In this document: positions 7,409 through 15,828 of the stretch, piece after piece
Layout: each line of letters begins with the position of its first letter
Position numbering within the stretch: the stretch's first letter is position 1
DNA from: Bacteroidaceae bacterium
GTDB taxonomy: Bacteria > Bacteroidota > Bacteroidia > Bacteroidales > Bacteroidaceae
DNA: 64,000 nt
Assembly: GCA_017470525.1 (NCBI GenBank)
Contig: JAFUYM010000036.1
Span: 20,638 to 84,637, forward strand
Direction: 5' to 3'
Position numbers and translations under genes: made by a program
Notes under the pieces: model-generated
The model's database searches: none
What the model saw: the letters and a program-made list of their open reading frames with translations, nothing else
What the model was told of the DNA's origin: nothing

Positions 7409-9301
7409 TTATTTCCGGTTTTTCTGTGCTTCTTGTTGCTGTTTGAGAATCTCCAACTGCTTCTCCTGCATGGCTTGCAGACGTTCCATGATGCTGGAAG
7501 TCTTTTTCTTTTCACCCGTATTTGCCTTACGCTCAGCATGACGCTTTTCCAGTTTCTCCAACAACACATTGTCATCCGTTGTCTTGCGGAGGAACCACAT
7601 CATAAGAATGCTGATAAGACCAGAAACAAAGTAATACCAGTTAAGACCTGAACTGTAACTGTTGAACGAGAAGAAGAAAATGACTGGCATCAGATAAGTC
7701 ATCCACTTCATCATACTCATCTGCTGCTGTTGTTCTGCAGTCATGGCATACGACTGCTGACGCTGCGTAATAATGGAGTTAGCCACTGTCGATACGCACC
7801 ACAAAATACAGAAGAGAGACAAATGGTCGCCAATGCCCCAAATGTTAAAGCCCCAGTTAATCACATCATCATAGGTGGAAAGGTCATCCGCCCAAAGGAA
7901 GGACTCACCACGCATTTCGATGTAGTTAGGAATGAAGTTGAAGAGGGCAATCCAGATAGGCATCTGTATCAACATGGGCAGACAGCCACCCATTGGACTT
8001 ACTCCATATTCACTATACAGTTTCATCACTTCCTGCTGCTTCAGCATGGCATCTTCTGGCTTTGGATATTTGGCATTGATTTCGTCCATCTTCGGACGGA
8101 GCACACGCATGTTGGCTGAAGCAATATAGGATTTTTTCATCAATGGGAATACTATCACTTTCACAATAATGGTGAGCAGCAATAGCACAATACCCATGTT
8201 AAGCCCTAATCCTGTCAAGAAGTCGAATGCATAGAGGAAGAAGAAGCGGTTAATCCACTTAATGACGGGCCATCCCATATATACTAATGATTGGAGGTCA
8301 AGGTCATCACCCGACTGAAGCATCTTCTCACTCTCTTTCAAAGTAGAAAATTTGTTAGGACCAAGATACAAATGGAAACTGGTGGGTTTCACACCCTTTG
8401 TGTCAAAGTTTGCAGCAAAGGTGCTCTGATAAGTCTTCAAATAACCAGAACCATTCTCCAACTTCTCCGATGACATCGTGTTGACCTTCAGAGGCTCGTC
8501 TGCAATAAGTATCTGGCTGAAGAACTGAGTCTTATAGGCAATCCACTTCGTATCTTCTTCAAACTCATCTTCGGTCTCATCGCTACCGCTGATGGACAAC
8601 TCATGGGTGTCACCATCCGTATCACGGTAGGTGATGGTAGAATAACGGTTTTCAAAGTCATATCCTTTCTCCTGCTGCAGCATTCGCTCCATCCACTCAA
8701 TCTGCACTTCCTTCATTGCAGAAGGGAAAAAACCTTCAAGCCCCGTTGCCTTCACATCCATGTCAAGGATGTATGAATTCGGCTTGAGCGAATATACAAT
8801 GTCAAGCGCTCCTTTGCCAACAGGTAAATGCATGGTCAAACCATCTTTTTTCAAGTCGGTAGGGGAGAAGAAGAGTTCATCCGTCACAATGTTGGCGGTC
8901 TTGCCATCCAGCATCAGACGCATGTTCTGGTCTTTACCATCAAAGAGCACCACATTTCCACCATTTCGACTCTTGTAAGTACTGTCTTTCAGTTCAACCT
9001 TCTGGAGTTGACCGCCTTTGTTAGTGATTGTCACCTTGAGCAACTCATTCTCAATGACAGTCATAAGTTCTTTGCCTTGACGTGCTTCAAAGAGCGGATT
9101 CAGCGTGTCAGCCAATTCCTCCGCCTTCTTTTCCAGTTCTTTTTGCTTTACTTTTGCTTCCTTTTGTGCTTCCACCCGTGCGATAGAGTCCAATACCATT
9201 TGCTCTTCCATCTGGGTGCGGCGCGCATAGTTCTCGTAAGTCATAAAGCCGAAAACTACCAATGCCATCAGCACAAAAGCCGTTAGCGTGTTCTTGTTCA
9301 T
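7409..9301 (-). CDS. yidC: membrane protein insertase YidC
   Basis: YidC inserts and folds inner membrane proteins, alone or with SecYEG. The 630-residue protein has an N-terminal membrane anchor (LTAFVLMALVVFGFM), a large periplasmic beta-sandwich domain, and the conserved five-helix core from about residue 365 (MGIVLLLLTIIVKVIVFPL, then GGCLPMLIQMPIWIALF). The C-terminus is a basic, ribosome-facing tail rich in Lys and Gln. Length fits the Gram-negative form. It has its own -7 box at 9350-9357 and is followed after five bases by the S9 peptidase gene. Confidence 0.97.
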   Translation of the reverse strand: MNKNTLTAFVLMALVVFGFMTYENYARRTQMEEQMVLDSIARVEAQKEAKVKQKELEKKAEELADTLNPLFEARQGKELMTVIENELLKVTITNKGGQLQKVELKDSTYKSRNGGNVVLFDGKDQNMRLMLDGKTANIVTDELFFSPTDLKKDGLTMHLPVGKGALDIVYSLKPNSYILDMDVKATGLEGFFPSAMKEVQIEWMERMLQQEKGYDFENRYSTITYRDTDGDTHELSISGSDETEDEFEEDTKWIAYKTQFFSQILIADEPLKVNTMSSEKLENGSGYLKTYQSTFAANFDTKGVKPTSFHLYLGPNKFSTLKESEKMLQSGDDLDLQSLVYMGWPVIKWINRFFFLYAFDFLTGLGLNMGIVLLLLTIIVKVIVFPLMKKSYIASANMRVLRPKMDEINAKYPKPEDAMLKQQEVMKLYSEYGVSPMGGCLPMLIQMPIWIALFNFIPNYIEMRGESFLWADDLSTYDDVINWGFNIWGIGDHLSLFCILWCVSTVANSIITQRQQSYAMTAEQQQQMSMMKWMTYLMPVIFFFSFNSYSSGLNWYYFVSGLISILMMWFLRKTTDDNVLLEKLEKRHAERKANTGEKKKTSSIMERLQAMQEKQLEILKQQQEAQKNRK

Positions 9302-9349
9302 TTTCTATTTTATATTTTCGTTTTAATCTTAAATAATATAAAAATCGTG

Positions 9350-9357
9350 CAAAGTTA
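9350..9357 (-). promoter_or_regulatory. -7 box of the yidC promoter
   Basis: TAACTTTG on the minus strand, 49 bases before the yidC start. It is back to back with the plus-strand -7 box at 9402-9409, so this 137-bp gap holds divergent promoters. Confidence 0.65.
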
Positions 9358-9401
9358 GTGAAAATTTTGGAATTAAAACGGAGGAATTCTGAATAAATCA
9401 T

Positions 9402-9409
9402 TAACTTTG
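9402..9409 (+). promoter_or_regulatory. -7 box of the DUF1573 gene promoter
   Basis: TAACTTTG, 29 bases before the start at 9438. No TTTG is found at the usual distance upstream. Confidence 0.6.
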
Positions 9410-9437
9410 CAGCAGAATTTAATAAAAGATAAGATTT

Positions 9438-9854
9438 ATGAAGACAAAACTCTTGATGCTCTTTGCCGTACTAACACTTTCTATCAGTGTGCAGGCAAAG
9501 AAATATCCACAGTTGAAATTTGAGAAAACAATCATCGATTTGGGAACATTCTCAATGGACAACGCGGTACAGAAATGCACTTTCAAGTTCACCAATGTAG
9601 GCGATGCCAAATTAGTCATCACAACGGTTCAGCCATCATGTGGATGTACTGTTGCTGATTATCCAAAAGATTTTATCGCTCCAGGAGCATCTGCTGAGAT
9701 CACCGTTACATACGATGGTTCCAACAAGATGCCAGGACGATTCAAAAAGAGCATTTTAGTTTCCTCTAACTGTAAAGAAAACACGACCCACATCTACATT
9801 CAAGGAGACATGACAGATGTTCCTGTCAGCAAAAAGACCAAGAAAACAAATTGA
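9438..9854 (+). CDS. DUF1573 domain protein, secreted (138 aa)
   Basis: A cleavable signal peptide (MKTKLLMLFAVLTLSISVQA) precedes one immunoglobulin-like domain of the DUF1573 family. The signature is visible as DLGTF, FKFTNVGDAKLVI, then QPSCGCTVADYP and PGASAEITVTYD. These proteins are common in the Bacteroidetes envelope, with no agreed role. The C-terminus is a short Lys/Thr tail (VSKKTKKTN). The gene is alone, diverging from yidC, with its own -7 box and a small hairpin plus T-run after the stop. Confidence 0.9.
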   Translation: MKTKLLMLFAVLTLSISVQAKKYPQLKFEKTIIDLGTFSMDNAVQKCTFKFTNVGDAKLVITTVQPSCGCTVADYPKDFIAPGASAEITVTYDGSNKMPGRFKKSILVSSNCKENTTHIYIQGDMTDVPVSKKTKKTN

Positions 9855-9867
9855 TTCTTTTATGCTC

Positions 9868-9890
9868 TGAGTGGAGACAACACTCATTTT
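9868..9890 (+). terminator. weak terminator after the DUF1573 gene
   Basis: Stem TGAGTG / CACTCA with a seven-base loop, followed by TTTTTAC. It is short but well placed, 14 bases after the stop. Confidence 0.45.
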
Positions 9891-9900
9891 TACTTATTTG

Positions 9901-9986
9901 AACACGAATTGCACGAATCTCACGAATCTATAGTCGGGGTAGTATAAAATCCGTCTGAAAAGATTCATGAGATTCGTGCAATTTGT
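9901..9986. repeat. imperfect inverted repeat built of CACGAAT oligomers
   Basis: Arms 9901-9929 and 9961-9986 match at about 24 of 26 positions, with a 31-base spacer. Each arm repeats CACGAAT/ATTCGTG. It lies between convergent genes (DUF1573 and ppdK). Apart from this repeat and the ppdK terminator, the gap 9855-10159 shows nothing. Confidence 0.75.
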
Positions 9987-10082
9987 ATTCCTTATTTCAC
10001 TATTTAACATAATCGCGATTCGATGTAAAAACGCATAAAAAAGAATATTCAAAGAAATCACTATATATTTTTGTCCTACAAA

Positions 10083-10122
10083 AGAAATGCGATTTCGATA
10101 TTATACCGAAACCGCATTCCCT
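10083..10122 (-). terminator. terminator of ppdK
   Basis: Imperfect stem of about 15 bp: GAAATGCGATTTCG pairs with CGAAACCGCATTCC. On the minus strand it is followed by a T-rich stretch (TTTCTTTTG), downstream of the ppdK stop. Confidence 0.6.
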
Positions 10123-10159
10123 ATTAATGAATTGCAAAATTTATGAGTTACGATTTTGT

Positions 10160-12880
10160 TTATTCCTCAACTGCTGCCTGCGCGGCTGCCAAACGTGCAA
10201 TTGGCACACGGAATGGAGAACAAGATACGTAGTTCATGCCAATCTTGGCACAGAACTTCACGGATGATGGTTCGCCACCATGCTCACCGCAGATACCTGT
10301 ACGCATGCCCGGACGGATGGCACGACCCTTCTCAACTGCCATCTTGATGAGTTGACCGACACCGTTCTGGTCGAGCACCTGGAATGGGTCAACCTTCAGA
10401 ATCTTCTTCTCCAAGTAAACTGGGAGGAACGATGCGATGTCGTCGCGAGAATAACCGAAGGTCATCTGAGTGAGGTCGTTCGTACCGAATGAGAAGTATT
10501 CAGCCTCTGTAGCGATGCGGTCAGCCGTGAGGGCTGCACGTGGAATCTCAATCATCGTACCGATTTCGAATGGAATCTCAACGCCCTCTTCTGCGAATAC
10601 TTCCTTGGCAACCTTCTGGATGATTTCCTTCTGCTGCTTCAACTCGTAGAGGATACCGATGAGTGGCACCATGATTTCTGGATGTGGGTCGAAACCTTCC
10701 TTCTTCAACTGGCAAGCGGCACCGAGGATGGCACGTGTCTGCATGGCTGTGATTTCGGGGAATGTGATGCCGAGACGGCAACCACGGTGACCGAGCATTG
10801 GGTTGTTCTCTGCGAGAGAAGCCACACGCTGCTGGATAACCTTGATGTCAACGCCCATCTCGTCTGCCATCACCTGCTGACCCTTCAGGTCGTGTGGCAC
10901 GAACTCGTGCAATGGTGGGTCAAGCAGACGGATGTTCACGTGGAGACCGTCCATTGCCTTGAGGATTCCGTAGAAGTCAGCCTTCTGATAAGGAAGCAAC
11001 TTGGCAAGAGCCTTCTCACGACCTTCAACCGTGTCGGAGAGAATCATCTCACGCATGGCGATAATCTTCTGGTCGTCAAAGAACATGTGCTCTGTACGAG
11101 TCAGACCAATACCCTTGGCACCGAATGCACGAGCCACCTCTGCATCGTGTGGCGTGTCGGCATTGGTGCGAACCTGCAACTTGGTGTACTTGTCGCAGAG
11201 GTCCATGAGAGCCTTGAAGTCGCCAGAGAGTTCAGCAGCCTTTGTCTTGATTTCGCCAGCATAAACCTGACCAGTAGAACCATTCAGAGAGATGTAGTCA
11301 CCTTCCTTGTAGGTAACGCCCTCAATCTCAACAGTCTTTGTCTTGTAGTCAACGTTGATGGCACCTGCACCAGACACGCAGCACTTACCCATACCACGAG
11401 CCACCACAGCAGCGTGAGAAGTCATACCACCACGAGCCGTGAGGATGCCTTCTGCCGATGCCATACCAGCGAGGTCTTCTGGAGAAGTCTCGATACGTAC
11501 CATGATAACCTTGTGACCGTTTGAGTGCCACTCCTGAGCGTCGTCAGCGTGGAACACAATCTGACCGCAAGCAGCACCTGGAGATGCTGGAAGACCCTGA
11601 GTGATGACCTTTGCCTTCTTCAGAGCGTCCTTGTCGAATACTGGGTGCAGGAGTTCGTCGAGTTTCTGAGGCTCACAACGGAGGATTGCCGTCTTCTCGT
11701 CGATGAGACCTTCGCGAACGAGATCCATGGCAATCTTCACCATAGCGGTACCTGTACGCTTACCGTTACGAGTCTGGAGGAACCAGAGTTTGCCTTCCTG
11801 TACGGTGAACTCCATATCCTGCATGTCCTTATAGTGCTTCTCCAGTTTGTCCTGAATGTCGTTCAGTTCAGCGTAGAGAGCGGGCATTGCCTCTTCCATA
11901 GAAGGATACTTGGCAACACGCTCCTCCTCAGAGATGCCAGCACGCTCTGCCCAACGCTGAGAGCCAATCTTCGTGATTTGCTGTGGTGTGCGGATACCAG
12001 CCACCACGTCCTCACCCTGTGCGTTGATGAGGTACTCGCCGTTGAAGAGGTTTTCGCCGTTACCTGCGTCGCGAGAGAAGCAAACGCCTGTAGCAGAAGT
12101 GTCGCCCATGTTACCGAACACCATTGCCATCACAGACACAGCAGTACCCCACTCGTCTGGAATGCCTTCCATCTTGCGGTAGAGGATGGCGCGCTCGTTC
12201 ATCCAACTGCGGAACACAGCGCAGATAGCGCCCCAAAGTTGAACGATTGGGTCGGTTGGGAAGTCCTGGCCTGTGCGCTCCTTGATGGCAGCCTTGAACA
12301 ACTCGACGAGTTTCTTCAGAGACTCCACAGAGAGGTCTTTGTCGAGGGTCACGCCCTGCTCTTCCTTCACCTTCTCGATGATTTCCTCGAATGGGTCAAT
12401 GTCTTCCTTGTTCACAGGCTTCAAGCCCAGCACCACGTCGCCGTACATCTGCACGAAACGGCGGTAAGAGTCATAAACGAAGTGTGGGTTGCCGGTCTTC
12501 TTCACCATGCCTTCTGCCACTTCGTCGTTCAGACCGAGGTTGAGGATGGTGTCCATCATGCCAGGCATGGAAGCACGGGCGCCAGAACGTACAGACACAA
12601 GCAGCGGGTTCTGCACATCGCCGAACTTGCTGTTCATCAACTTCTCAATGTGAGCCACAGCAGCGTTCACCTCGTCCTGAAGAAGTTCCTTGATTTTCTC
12701 CTCCCCTACTTCGTAGTATTCATTACAGCAATCCGTAGTGATGGTAAAGCCTGGGGGCACAGGTACACCAATCAGGTTCATTTCAGCAAGGTTAGCACCC
12801 TTGCCACCAAGTGCCTCGCGCATCTGCGCGTTACCTTCAGCCTGTCCGTTGCCGAAGGTGTAAACTCTTTTCTGAGCCAT
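10160..12880 (-). CDS. ppdK: pyruvate, phosphate dikinase
   Basis: PPDK interconverts pyruvate, ATP and phosphate with phosphoenolpyruvate, AMP and pyrophosphate in the cytosol. At 906 residues it has the standard length. The N-terminal ATP-grasp domain carries GGKGANLAEM and SVRSGARASMPGMMDTILN. The swivelling phosphohistidine domain has GGMTSHAAVVARGMG (about His489). The C-terminal PEP/pyruvate barrel ends with FGTNDLTQMTFGYSRDD and TGICGEHGGEP. In succinate and propionate fermenters it links PEP and pyruvate with pyrophosphate turnover. It is a single-gene unit with a good promoter at 12992-13023 and a terminator at 10083-10122. Confidence 0.98.
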   Translation of the reverse strand: MAQKRVYTFGNGQAEGNAQMREALGGKGANLAEMNLIGVPVPPGFTITTDCCNEYYEVGEEKIKELLQDEVNAAVAHIEKLMNSKFGDVQNPLLVSVRSGARASMPGMMDTILNLGLNDEVAEGMVKKTGNPHFVYDSYRRFVQMYGDVVLGLKPVNKEDIDPFEEIIEKVKEEQGVTLDKDLSVESLKKLVELFKAAIKERTGQDFPTDPIVQLWGAICAVFRSWMNERAILYRKMEGIPDEWGTAVSVMAMVFGNMGDTSATGVCFSRDAGNGENLFNGEYLINAQGEDVVAGIRTPQQITKIGSQRWAERAGISEEERVAKYPSMEEAMPALYAELNDIQDKLEKHYKDMQDMEFTVQEGKLWFLQTRNGKRTGTAMVKIAMDLVREGLIDEKTAILRCEPQKLDELLHPVFDKDALKKAKVITQGLPASPGAACGQIVFHADDAQEWHSNGHKVIMVRIETSPEDLAGMASAEGILTARGGMTSHAAVVARGMGKCCVSGAGAINVDYKTKTVEIEGVTYKEGDYISLNGSTGQVYAGEIKTKAAELSGDFKALMDLCDKYTKLQVRTNADTPHDAEVARAFGAKGIGLTRTEHMFFDDQKIIAMREMILSDTVEGREKALAKLLPYQKADFYGILKAMDGLHVNIRLLDPPLHEFVPHDLKGQQVMADEMGVDIKVIQQRVASLAENNPMLGHRGCRLGITFPEITAMQTRAILGAACQLKKEGFDPHPEIMVPLIGILYELKQQKEIIQKVAKEVFAEEGVEIPFEIGTMIEIPRAALTADRIATEAEYFSFGTNDLTQMTFGYSRDDIASFLPVYLEKKILKVDPFQVLDQNGVGQLIKMAVEKGRAIRPGMRTGICGEHGGEPSSVKFCAKIGMNYVSCSPFRVPIARLAAAQAAVEE

Positions 12881-12991
12881 AACTTTTTCTTTTGTTTTGT
12901 TAATTATTTAAGGTCATTAAAAATATAAAATTCTCTTATCAATCAAGCAACAAGTCAATTGTTAGAAAAACTTCGTTGCATCACTCTTTTG

Positions 12992-13023
12992 CAAATATAA
13001 GACGTTTCGTTCAAATCAACAAA
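12992..13023 (-). promoter_or_regulatory. promoter of ppdK
   Basis: Minus strand TTTG (13023-13020), 20 bases, then TATATTTG (12999-12992), a full match to the Bacteroidetes consensus. It lies about 110 bases before the ppdK ATG. Confidence 0.75.
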
Positions 13024-13054
13024 ACTTTTGCCATTTTTTTTACGAAAAACGTGT

Positions 13055-14119
13055 TTATTTACCTGAAAACTTGCGAATGATGTCTTTATTGAGCAATGAT
13101 ATGCGTGGAGTTTTGCGGATGTTCTCCTGAATCAGTTCCTCTGTTTTGTTGTACATATTGCGGAAATGTTCCGTAAGGAAACTCTGCACCCTTTCCTCCA
13201 CAGCGGGGACACCTTCTTTGGACGGAGACACACACATCAAACCGCTCGGCACAATCTCCACATTCACAATTTCGCCCGTCTGCATCGGGTCGCCATCGTA
13301 ATGCACCACACCAGGCTTGGAACGCCGAATCACAGCCTTCTGGCACTGGAATGTCTTGATGCGGGAGTTTTGTGTTATCGTTCCTCCAAAAAGTTGGGTG
13401 GCAATCAAAGGTGCTTCAATGGCAGTGAATGGCTCGATGAGCGTTACGTCCATGATGCCATCCCTCACTGATGCAGTAGGTGCAATGTAGGCGTTATTAC
13501 CGTATTGCGAAGCGTTGGCACATGAAATCAGGAAAGCCTTGTGAACCTCATGCACCTCCTCCCCCTCTTTGTTATCGATGATGTCAATCTCATAAGTTTC
13601 GGGATGATACCTCAAACTGCTGTTCAACACGTTTTCGAGATAAGAAACGGGGCCTCGCTTGCCTGATTCAGCAAAACGCTGCGAGATGAAAGCGTCGAAC
13701 CCTACCCCACATGTGCAGAAAAACGGACGTTCATTCACAATGCCATAATCCATCGTCTGCACCAATCCTCTGTTGATGATTTTAATGGCACTCAAAGGAT
13801 CCGTCGGAATGCGCAAATGCCTTGCAAGCCCATTACCCGACCCCGATGGGATGATGGCAAGTGCCGTTTGAGTGTGAATCAGTCCGCTTGCCACCTCATT
13901 CACCGTTCCATCCCCTCCGATGGCACACACAATGTCCACTCCATTCCTTGCTGCCGCTTCGGTCAACTCTGTCGCATGCCCCACATGTTCCGTCTTTGCC
14001 ACATCATAAGTGTAAATTCCCTTATCCAGATAATCGTCGATGAGTCTTAGGATAAAGTTTTTACCCGATGTGCCCGAGATGGGATTCACTATAAATAAAA
14101 TTCTTTTGTTGTCTGCCAT
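13055..14119 (-). CDS. diacylglycerol/sphingoid lipid kinase family protein
   Basis: The 354-residue protein has the DAGK catalytic fold: an N-terminal FIVNPISGTSGK, then CAIGGDGTVNEV, the nucleotide-binding signature of the diacylglycerol, sphingosine and YegS kinases, and IPSGSGNGLARHL. The C-terminal beta-sandwich (GDPMQTGEIVNVEIVP) is complete. It should phosphorylate a lipid hydroxyl at the inner membrane. I chose MADNKRILF at 14119 because the longer frame from 14143 adds an unlikely eight residues. It is divergent from spt, which makes a sphingoid-base or ceramide substrate worth considering, but that is inference from context. Confidence 0.85.
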   Translation of the reverse strand: MADNKRILFIVNPISGTSGKNFILRLIDDYLDKGIYTYDVAKTEHVGHATELTEAAARNGVDIVCAIGGDGTVNEVASGLIHTQTALAIIPSGSGNGLARHLRIPTDPLSAIKIINRGLVQTMDYGIVNERPFFCTCGVGFDAFISQRFAESGKRGPVSYLENVLNSSLRYHPETYEIDIIDNKEGEEVHEVHKAFLISCANASQYGNNAYIAPTASVRDGIMDVTLIEPFTAIEAPLIATQLFGGTITQNSRIKTFQCQKAVIRRSKPGVVHYDGDPMQTGEIVNVEIVPSGLMCVSPSKEGVPAVEERVQSFLTEHFRNMYNKTEELIQENIRKTPRISLLNKDIIRKFSGK

Positions 14120-14185
14120 TATATATAAATAATGTGTATGCAATATCTACCAATCAAAAAGCACTCTGTTGTTGAAATCACAATG

Positions 14186-14193
14186 CAAAAGTA
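14186..14193 (-). promoter_or_regulatory. -7 box of the lipid kinase promoter
   Basis: TACTTTTG on the minus strand, 67 bases before the start at 14119. Confidence 0.55.
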
Positions 14194-14288
14194 CAACTTT
14201 TTATGCCAATTTCTTAAAATAAACCCATGTTTTTTGACTTTATTCATTTTTTTTCCGAAAAGATAGGGAAGAAACGTTCTTTTTTTAC

Positions 14289-14296
14289 TAACTTTG
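14289..14296 (+). promoter_or_regulatory. -7 box of the spt promoter
   Basis: TAACTTTG, followed by a leader of about 140 bases before the ATG at 14441. Divergent from the lipid kinase -7 box 100 bp away. Confidence 0.6.
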
Positions 14297-14440
14297 CAAC
14301 GTTTTTGCATGAAACGGCAGAAAGAAACAGAAAATAACAATAACAAATAGCGTGTCTCTTTCAATGTTGGCTCATACAGATTTTCATGTGACATGAGTGA
14401 GGATACAGCCAGACAGAACATTGAAATGCACATTTTAACT

Positions 14441-15628
14441 ATGGGTTTATTACAAGAAAGAATGCGTAAGTATAGAGAACCGCAGAAGTATATCAATGCG
14501 GGTGTCTATCCTTACTTCAGAGAAATTGACAGCCATCAGGACACAGAGGTGATGATGAGTGGCAAGAAAGTTCTAATGTTTGGCTCTAATTCTTACATGG
14601 GTCTTACATACGACAAGCGAATCTGTCAGGCTGCCATCAAAGCCATCGAGAAATATGGTACAGGATGTGCTGGTTCACGATTCTTGAACGGCACACTCGA
14701 CCTCCACATTCAACTCGAGCATGAACTTGCAGAATTTGTAGGCAAAGACGAAGCACTCGTCTATTCAACGGGATTCACCGTCAATTCTGGTGTCGTATCG
14801 TGCCTGACAGGTCGTAGCGACTACATCATTGGTGATGACCGTGACCACGCTTCCATCGTGGATGGACGCCGCCTCTCCTTCTCTCAGTTCTTCCATTACA
14901 AGCACAACGACATGGAAGACCTTGAACATCAACTCATGCGCTGCAATCCCGAATCCCTTAAACTCATTGTCATCGACGGTCTCTTCTCGATGGAAGGTGA
15001 CCTCGCAAAACTCCCCGAAATCATTGAACTGAAGAAAAAATACAATGCGACCGTAATGGTTGATGAGGCGCATGGTCTCGGTGTGTTCGGTAAGCAGGGA
15101 CGTGGTGTCTGCAACCACTTCGGGGTGACGGATGATGTTGACCTTATTATGGGAACATTCTCTAAGAGCCTCGCATCCATCGGTGGTTTCATTGCATCAG
15201 ACAGCGATACCATCAACTGGCTTCGCCACAACAGCCGCACCTACATTTTCAGTGCCAGCAACACGCCTGCCGCTACAGCAGCCGCTCTTGGGGCACTTCA
15301 CATCTTAAAGGCAGAACCTGAACGTCAGGAGAATCTTTGGAAGATTACCAACTACGCATTGGAACAGTTCAAGCAAGCAGGATTCGAGATTGGCGACACC
15401 GAAAGCCCCATCATTCCACTTTATGTGCGCGATGCTTTCAAGACCTTCCAAGTCACCAAGATGGCATTCGACAAGGGCGTGTTTGTCAACTCTGTCGTTC
15501 CACCAGCATGCGCCCCACAAGACACACTTATCCGCGTGGCACTCATGGCAACCCACACTAAAGAACAAGTTGACCGCTGCGTAGGAATCCTTGTGGACGT
15601 ATTCAAGGAACTCGGACTGCTGAAATGA
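14441..15628 (+). CDS. spt: serine palmitoyltransferase (alpha-oxoamine synthase)
   Basis: This PLP enzyme condenses serine with an acyl-CoA to 3-ketosphinganine, the first step of sphingolipid synthesis. The 395-residue protein from MGLLQERM is very close to the Bacteroides enzyme as I recall it (FGSNSYMGLT, GCAGSRFLNGTLDLH, DDRDHASIVDGRRLSF). DEAHGLGVFG and GTFSKSLASIGGF supply the PLP site (about Lys242). I chose 14441 rather than the in-frame ATG at 14393 because relatives begin MGLLQ. The related amino-ketobutyrate ligases lack the YPYFREI N-terminus, so spt is favoured. It is cytosolic or membrane-peripheral and divergent from a lipid kinase gene. Confidence 0.9.
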   Translation: MGLLQERMRKYREPQKYINAGVYPYFREIDSHQDTEVMMSGKKVLMFGSNSYMGLTYDKRICQAAIKAIEKYGTGCAGSRFLNGTLDLHIQLEHELAEFVGKDEALVYSTGFTVNSGVVSCLTGRSDYIIGDDRDHASIVDGRRLSFSQFFHYKHNDMEDLEHQLMRCNPESLKLIVIDGLFSMEGDLAKLPEIIELKKKYNATVMVDEAHGLGVFGKQGRGVCNHFGVTDDVDLIMGTFSKSLASIGGFIASDSDTINWLRHNSRTYIFSASNTPAATAAALGALHILKAEPERQENLWKITNYALEQFKQAGFEIGDTESPIIPLYVRDAFKTFQVTKMAFDKGVFVNSVVPPACAPQDTLIRVALMATHTKEQVDRCVGILVDVFKELGLLK

Positions 15629-15643
15629 CATATATATTTTCAG

Positions 15644-15787
15644 AACAGCGAATTTAACGAATTAAACGAATTTTTAAGGTTGTGGCAATGCACCTCGGTG
15701 CCTCAAATGAAAACGAATAGCATTCGCCCAATTCGTCGCCGCTTGGCGGCATGAAAAAAATTCGTCTAATTCGTTAAATTCGTTGTT
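15644..15787. repeat. inverted-repeat element with AACGAATTT arms
   Basis: Arms 15644-15675 and 15754-15787 pair at about 30 of 32 positions. Each is a 9-bp tandem of AACGAATT. Inside is a short GC hairpin (CGCC-GCTT-GGCG at 15737-15748). It fills most of the spt-serS gap and resembles the elements at 22103-22298 and 9901-9986. Confidence 0.8.
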
Positions 15788-15828
15788 AGAAAATAAAAAT
15801 CTTTGACGTTAAAATATAAAAGTACAAT

